NCBI RefSeq assembly: GCF_036825535.1 | Contig: NZ_CP098812.1 | Span: 1,054,001 to 1,118,000 of the forward strand | Length of the DNA: 64,000 bases | Reading direction: 5' to 3' | Source: Parasalinivibrio latis | Lineage (GTDB): Bacteria; Pseudomonadota; Gammaproteobacteria; Enterobacterales; Vibrionaceae | Part shown: positions 60,876 through 64,000 of the stretch, one piece after another | Numbering within the stretch: position 1 is the first letter of the stretch | How the letters are laid out: each line of letters begins with the position of its first letter | The notes under the pieces: model-generated | Databases searched by the model: none | What the model saw: the letters and a program-made list of their open reading frames with translations, nothing else | What the model was told of the DNA's origin: nothing | Position numbers and translations under genes: made by a program

Positions 60876-62090
60876 TTACTGCTTGTAGCCCTGGAGGAAG
60901 CGTTCAAAGCGGCTGATGGCTATCTCAAGGTCATCGACACGCGGCAACGTCACAATCCGGAAGTGGTCCGGGCGTGGCCAGTTAAAGCCGGTTCCGTGCA
61001 CCATCAACACTTTTTCCTGTTGCAGGAAGTCCAGCATCATCTGTTCGTCGTTGATGATGTTGTATTTCTTGGTGTCGATTTTCGGGAACAGGTAGAGTGC
61101 GCCTTTAGGTTTTACGCAAGACACACCCGGAATCGCATTGATCATCTCCCACGCCTTGTCCCGTTGTTCAAGCAAACGGCCCCCCGGCAGGATCAGTTCA
61201 TTGATGCTCTGATATCCGCCAAGTGCTGTTTGTATAGCGTGCTGCATGGGCACATTGGCACAGAGACGCATAGAGGCGAGCATATCCAGCCCGGCGACGT
61301 AACCTTTCACATGGTGTTTCGGACCGGACAGCATCAACCAGCCGGCACGGAAACCACAGACGCGGTATGATTTTGACAGGCCGTTGAAGGTTACGACAAA
61401 AAGATCCTGTGCCAGAGCCGCAATGGAGTGGTGCTGGGCACCGTCATAGAGGATCTTGTCGTAGATTTCATCTGCGAAAATGATCAGGTTATGCTTACGT
61501 GCGATCTCAATAACCTGCAGCAGGAAATCACGGCTGTATACAGCGCCGGTCGGGTTGTTCGGGTTGATGAGTACAATGCCCTTGGTGTGCTTGGTAATCT
61601 TCTTCTTGATATCTTCCAGATCCGGATACCAGTCAGATTCCTCATCACACATATAGTGCACAGGGTTACCACCGGACAGTGACACTGCTGCCGTCCAAAG
61701 CGGGTAATCAGGTGCAGGTACCAGCATTTCGTCACCGTTGTTAAGCAGTGCCTGCATGGCCATCACAATCAGTTCGGAAACACCGTTACCGATATAAACA
61801 TCTTCAACATCCAGATCCAGCATGCCCCGCTTCTGGTAATGTTGAACCACAGCCTTGCGGGCAGGGTAGATACCCTTGGAGTCGCAATAGCCCTGTGAGG
61901 TTGGCAGGTTCCGGATAACGTCGACCAGAATTTCATCCGGGGCGTCGAAACCAAACGGGGCCGGGTTGCCGATATTGAGCTTGAGAATTTTATGCCCTTC
62001 TTCTTCCAGGCGTTTTGCGTGCTTTGTTACCGGACCACGAATGTCATAACAGACATTGTCCAGCTTGTGTGACATCCCGACTTCGTTCAT
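60876..62090 (-). CDS. alaA: Alanine aminotransferase (glutamate-pyruvate transaminase) AlaA
   Basis: A 404-residue fold-type I PLP enzyme, almost the length of E. coli AlaA (405) and highly similar throughout, for example LKLNIGNPAPFGFDAPDEILVDVIRNLP. The PLP lysine lies in FNGLSKSYRVCGFRAGW, the aspartate in IIFADEIYDKILYDGA, and the substrate arginine in RIVTLPRVDD. It makes alanine from pyruvate and glutamate. The ATG at 62090 (MNEVGMSHKLDNVCYD) has AGGT before it and fits the E. coli start; an extension of 24 codons is rejected. Confidence 0.96.
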   Translation of the reverse strand: MNEVGMSHKLDNVCYDIRGPVTKHAKRLEEEGHKILKLNIGNPAPFGFDAPDEILVDVIRNLPTSQGYCDSKGIYPARKAVVQHYQKRGMLDLDVEDVYIGNGVSELIVMAMQALLNNGDEMLVPAPDYPLWTAAVSLSGGNPVHYMCDEESDWYPDLEDIKKKITKHTKGIVLINPNNPTGAVYSRDFLLQVIEIARKHNLIIFADEIYDKILYDGAQHHSIAALAQDLFVVTFNGLSKSYRVCGFRAGWLMLSGPKHHVKGYVAGLDMLASMRLCANVPMQHAIQTALGGYQSINELILPGGRLLEQRDKAWEMINAIPGVSCVKPKGALYLFPKIDTKKYNIINDEQMMLDFLQQEKVLMVHGTGFNWPRPDHFRIVTLPRVDDLEIAISRFERFLQGYKQ

Positions 62091-62173
62091 TGATGGACCT
62101 GAATGTTGTTTTTTATTGGTTTTTGATAAATTACACGATTTAATCCCGCTGATGAATGGCAAATCAGTAAGTT

Positions 62174-62200
62174 ATTGTGAAAAAGTGAATTATTCACAAT
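62174..62200. promoter_or_regulatory. Compound palindrome upstream of alaA and menF
   Basis: ATTGTGAA (62174-62181) is matched by TTCACAAT (62193-62200), and inside lies the perfect palindrome GTGAATTATTCAC (62185-62197). The site is 84 bp upstream of alaA and about 205 bp upstream of menF. It gives three copies of a GTGAA half-site and is likely an operator. The rest of the 313-bp divergent gap shows no other clear signal. Confidence 0.5.
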
Positions 62201-62403
62201 TTAATCCTGCGTAGTGGTTTAATATCCTGTGCCACTTCGTTTTCCTCATGGGATATATGGATGTACAATAACGGATTCCGCAGATTGTGTTTAGGTGTCA
62301 CCGGCGTAACCTTCTATGCCACTGTTACCAGGGAGAAAAACCGCTGCTATTTCGGGCCAGAACGCCGACTTTTCGGCAAACTTGCAAATAGAGTGAGGGT
62401 ATT

Positions 62404-63720
62404 TTGACCGAATTGCAAAAAGCGATTGCTTCCTTGCTGGATCTCATCGCATCCAGCCATCCTGACACATCCCGACTGATGGTACCGCTGGTCTGGGAAG
62501 CAAACTGTGATCCTGTCGACTGGCTTGAAGCGCAGCCGCTGTTTCCAAAGTTTTACTGGCGCAGCCGTGACGAGCGCGAAGAAGTGCTGGCTATCGGTCA
62601 AATCCGTACCTTTACCAGTGCCCGCTCCGCCGAAACCGCATTGGGTGAAGGCCAGCGTATCTGGGGTGGAAGCTCCTTTGACGGCCGCACAGAAAGGGCC
62701 AGTCGCTGCCTGCAATCATTCTTTTTCCTCCCTCGGGTTGAAATTGCCCGCCAGGATGGCCACTGGATGCTGGCAGTAAACCTTTGTGAAGACCGCCAGC
62801 GTATTATTTCCGCCCTGCAGTCACTAGTGGAAAATGTTGAGTGCAAAGGTGAAATCCAGTGTAATGTTCTAAGTAAGGACTATTCGCCATGCTATCCAGA
62901 ATGGGAGAACATGGTCGAAACGGCACTGGATGCCATTTCAGATGCCAAGTTTGAGAAGGTGGTGCTCGCACGCCGCACCACGGTAACACTGGACCAGCCT
63001 ATTCCTCCGGCACAACTGCTGAAAACCAGCAAACAGCGCAATGCCCGCGCTTTCCACTTTATGTTTGCCCTGGATTCCAAACACTGCTTTGTCGGTTCGA
63101 CCCCTGAACGGCTTTTTGCTCGGCAGGAAGGGGAACTGGCAACTGAAGCACTGGCCGGTACTATCGGCCGAGGCAAAAGTGAGCAGGAAGATGACACCCT
63201 CGCCGACTGGCTGATGAATGACGCCAAGAATATTTATGAAAACAAGCTGGTGGTTGATGACATTCTCAGCCGCCTGACCCCTTGGTGCCAGGATCTGTAT
63301 GCAGATGACACCCCGCATCTGGTGAAACTTCGCCATGTCCAGCACCTGCGCCGTTCTATCCGCGCGACACTGGAGCAAGGAATCAGCAATTCCGCATTAC
63401 TGGAGAACCTGCAGCCGACAGCGGCAATTGCCGGTCTCCCCCGGGATAAAGCACTTGATTTTATCAATCATCACGAACCTTTTGCCCGAGGCTGGTATAG
63501 CGGTGCAGTGGGATATATCAGTGATGAACGGAGTGAGTTCTGTGTGGCGATCCGCAGTGCCCTGATCCTTGAAAATGAACTTCACTTATTTGCCGGTGCG
63601 GGCATCGTTCCCGGCTCCCAGCCGCAAAGCGAGTGGAAAGAACTCGATCGTAAAACCGCCACACTGCTCAACCTTATTCCACAGAATGATGAGCTGGTTG
63701 CGGAGCAGGTAGCATCATGA
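62404..63720 (+). CDS. menF: Isochorismate synthase MenF
   Basis: A 438-residue chorismate-utilising enzyme that makes isochorismate, the first step of menaquinone synthesis. The C-terminal catalytic domain shows EKVVLARRTTV, the CFVGSTPERLFARQEGELATEALAGTIGRG motif, and RGWYSGAVGYISDERSEFCVAIRSA. The start is TTG with GAGGG 5 bases upstream; no better ATG is close. The stop overlaps the menD start (ATGA), so the genes are coupled. Length is close to E. coli MenF (431). Confidence 0.94.
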   Translation: MTELQKAIASLLDLIASSHPDTSRLMVPLVWEANCDPVDWLEAQPLFPKFYWRSRDEREEVLAIGQIRTFTSARSAETALGEGQRIWGGSSFDGRTERASRCLQSFFFLPRVEIARQDGHWMLAVNLCEDRQRIISALQSLVENVECKGEIQCNVLSKDYSPCYPEWENMVETALDAISDAKFEKVVLARRTTVTLDQPIPPAQLLKTSKQRNARAFHFMFALDSKHCFVGSTPERLFARQEGELATEALAGTIGRGKSEQEDDTLADWLMNDAKNIYENKLVVDDILSRLTPWCQDLYADDTPHLVKLRHVQHLRRSIRATLEQGISNSALLENLQPTAAIAGLPRDKALDFINHHEPFARGWYSGAVGYISDERSEFCVAIRSALILENELHLFAGAGIVPGSQPQSEWKELDRKTATLLNLIPQNDELVAEQVAS

Positions 63721-64000
63721 CCTCAATGCCAAACCAGGTCTCAATGAACCGCACCTGGGCAAAACTCACTCTTGAAGCATTAGTCCGTCACGGTGTCACC
63801 GATATCTGTATTGCCCCTGGTTCCCGCTCTACTCCGCTGACGCTGGAAGCGGGCGAACGGAGTGATTTAACCGTTCATACCCACTTCGACGAACGGGGTC
63901 TTGGCTTTTTGGCGCTCGGTCTTGCCAAGGCCAGCCAAAAGCCGGTTGCCGTGGTAGTCACATCCGGGACGGCTGTGGCTAACTTACTTCCTGCGGTTGC
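63717..64000 (+). CDS. menD: SEPHCHC synthase MenD, 3' part beyond the window
   Basis: The first 94 residues of MenD, the thiamine-diphosphate enzyme that joins isochorismate and 2-oxoglutarate in menaquinone synthesis. The visible part, RTWAKLTLEALVRHGVTDIC then IAPGSRSTPLTL and THFDERGLGFLALGLAK, is nearly the same as in E. coli and includes the thiamine-diphosphate glutamate region in TSGTAVANL. The gene starts inside the last codons of menF and is cut by the window end. Confidence 0.96.
   Translation, partial: MTSMPNQVSMNRTWAKLTLEALVRHGVTDICIAPGSRSTPLTLEAGERSDLTVHTHFDERGLGFLALGLAKASQKPVAVVVTSGTAVANLLPAV

Noticed and set aside
62174..62200. CRP site upstream of alaA (TGTGA...TCACA)
   Set aside because: The half-sites are 13 bp apart rather than 6, and the inner palindrome has a 5-bp spacing.

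Overview
The window is a continuous stretch of ordinary chromosome from a gamma-proteobacterium, most likely a member of the Vibrionaceae with about 50% GC. The evidence is the tig-clpP-clpX-lon-hupB-ppiD block, the pflA/pflB/focA/ycaO anaerobic block, the close likeness of YfbU, YfbR, AlaA, MenF and MenD to enterobacterial proteins, a rhombosortase, a VieSAB-like signalling operon and a cluster of four tRNA-Tyr genes. The genus cannot be fixed by eye; Grimontia, Enterovibrio, Photobacterium or Salinivibrio would fit. No prophage, insertion sequence, integron or CRISPR array was seen.

Layout. 1-1.5 kb: tail of a chemoreceptor gene and a tiny exported peptide. 1.6-10.7 kb: a binding-protein-dependent ABC importer followed by a PgtC-PgtB-PgtA-like sensing system whose regulator is a sigma54 activator; a sigma54 promoter and two palindromic upstream sites lie exactly where such a regulator should act on the importer. 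10.8-15.7 kb: poorly known genes, including a di-iron (ODP-type) protein next to a shrunken chemoreceptor-like protein. 15.8-29.1 kb: pyruvate formate-lyase metabolism (pflA, pflB, focA, ycaO), with a three-gene cyclic-di-GMP phosphorelay operon between pflA and pflB. 29-37 kb: a TPR protein, an M20 peptidase, a lone peptide/sugar-type binding protein and a four-gene basic amino acid ABC transporter with a probable ArgR operator. 37-45 kb: xthA, a glutathionyl-hydroquinone reductase, four tRNA-Tyr genes, an RND efflux pair and a beta-barrel protein. 45-48 kb: queC and a cysteine desulfhydrase with its divergent Lrp-type regulator. 48-57 kb: the protein quality-control block, with heat-shock-type promoters in front of tig and lon. 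57-64 kb: ComEA-like protein, YfbR and a dGTPase-like protein, a tRNA modification enzyme, rhombosortase, AlaA and the start of the menaquinone genes menF-menD.

How the parts work together. The Pgt-like proteins probably sense an extracellular ligand through PgtC and switch on the importer; the importer's binding protein and PgtC share long motifs, so they may bind the same or similar compounds. The pfl block makes and exports formate without oxygen, and a near-perfect FNR site sits at -41.5 of a good promoter for focA. The tig-clpXP-lon genes handle folding and degradation. Two arrays of a 7-bp repeat (GACCCAG and AACCCAG) lie in the 3' gaps after DUF1244 and rrtA; they are the most unusual non-coding DNA in the window.
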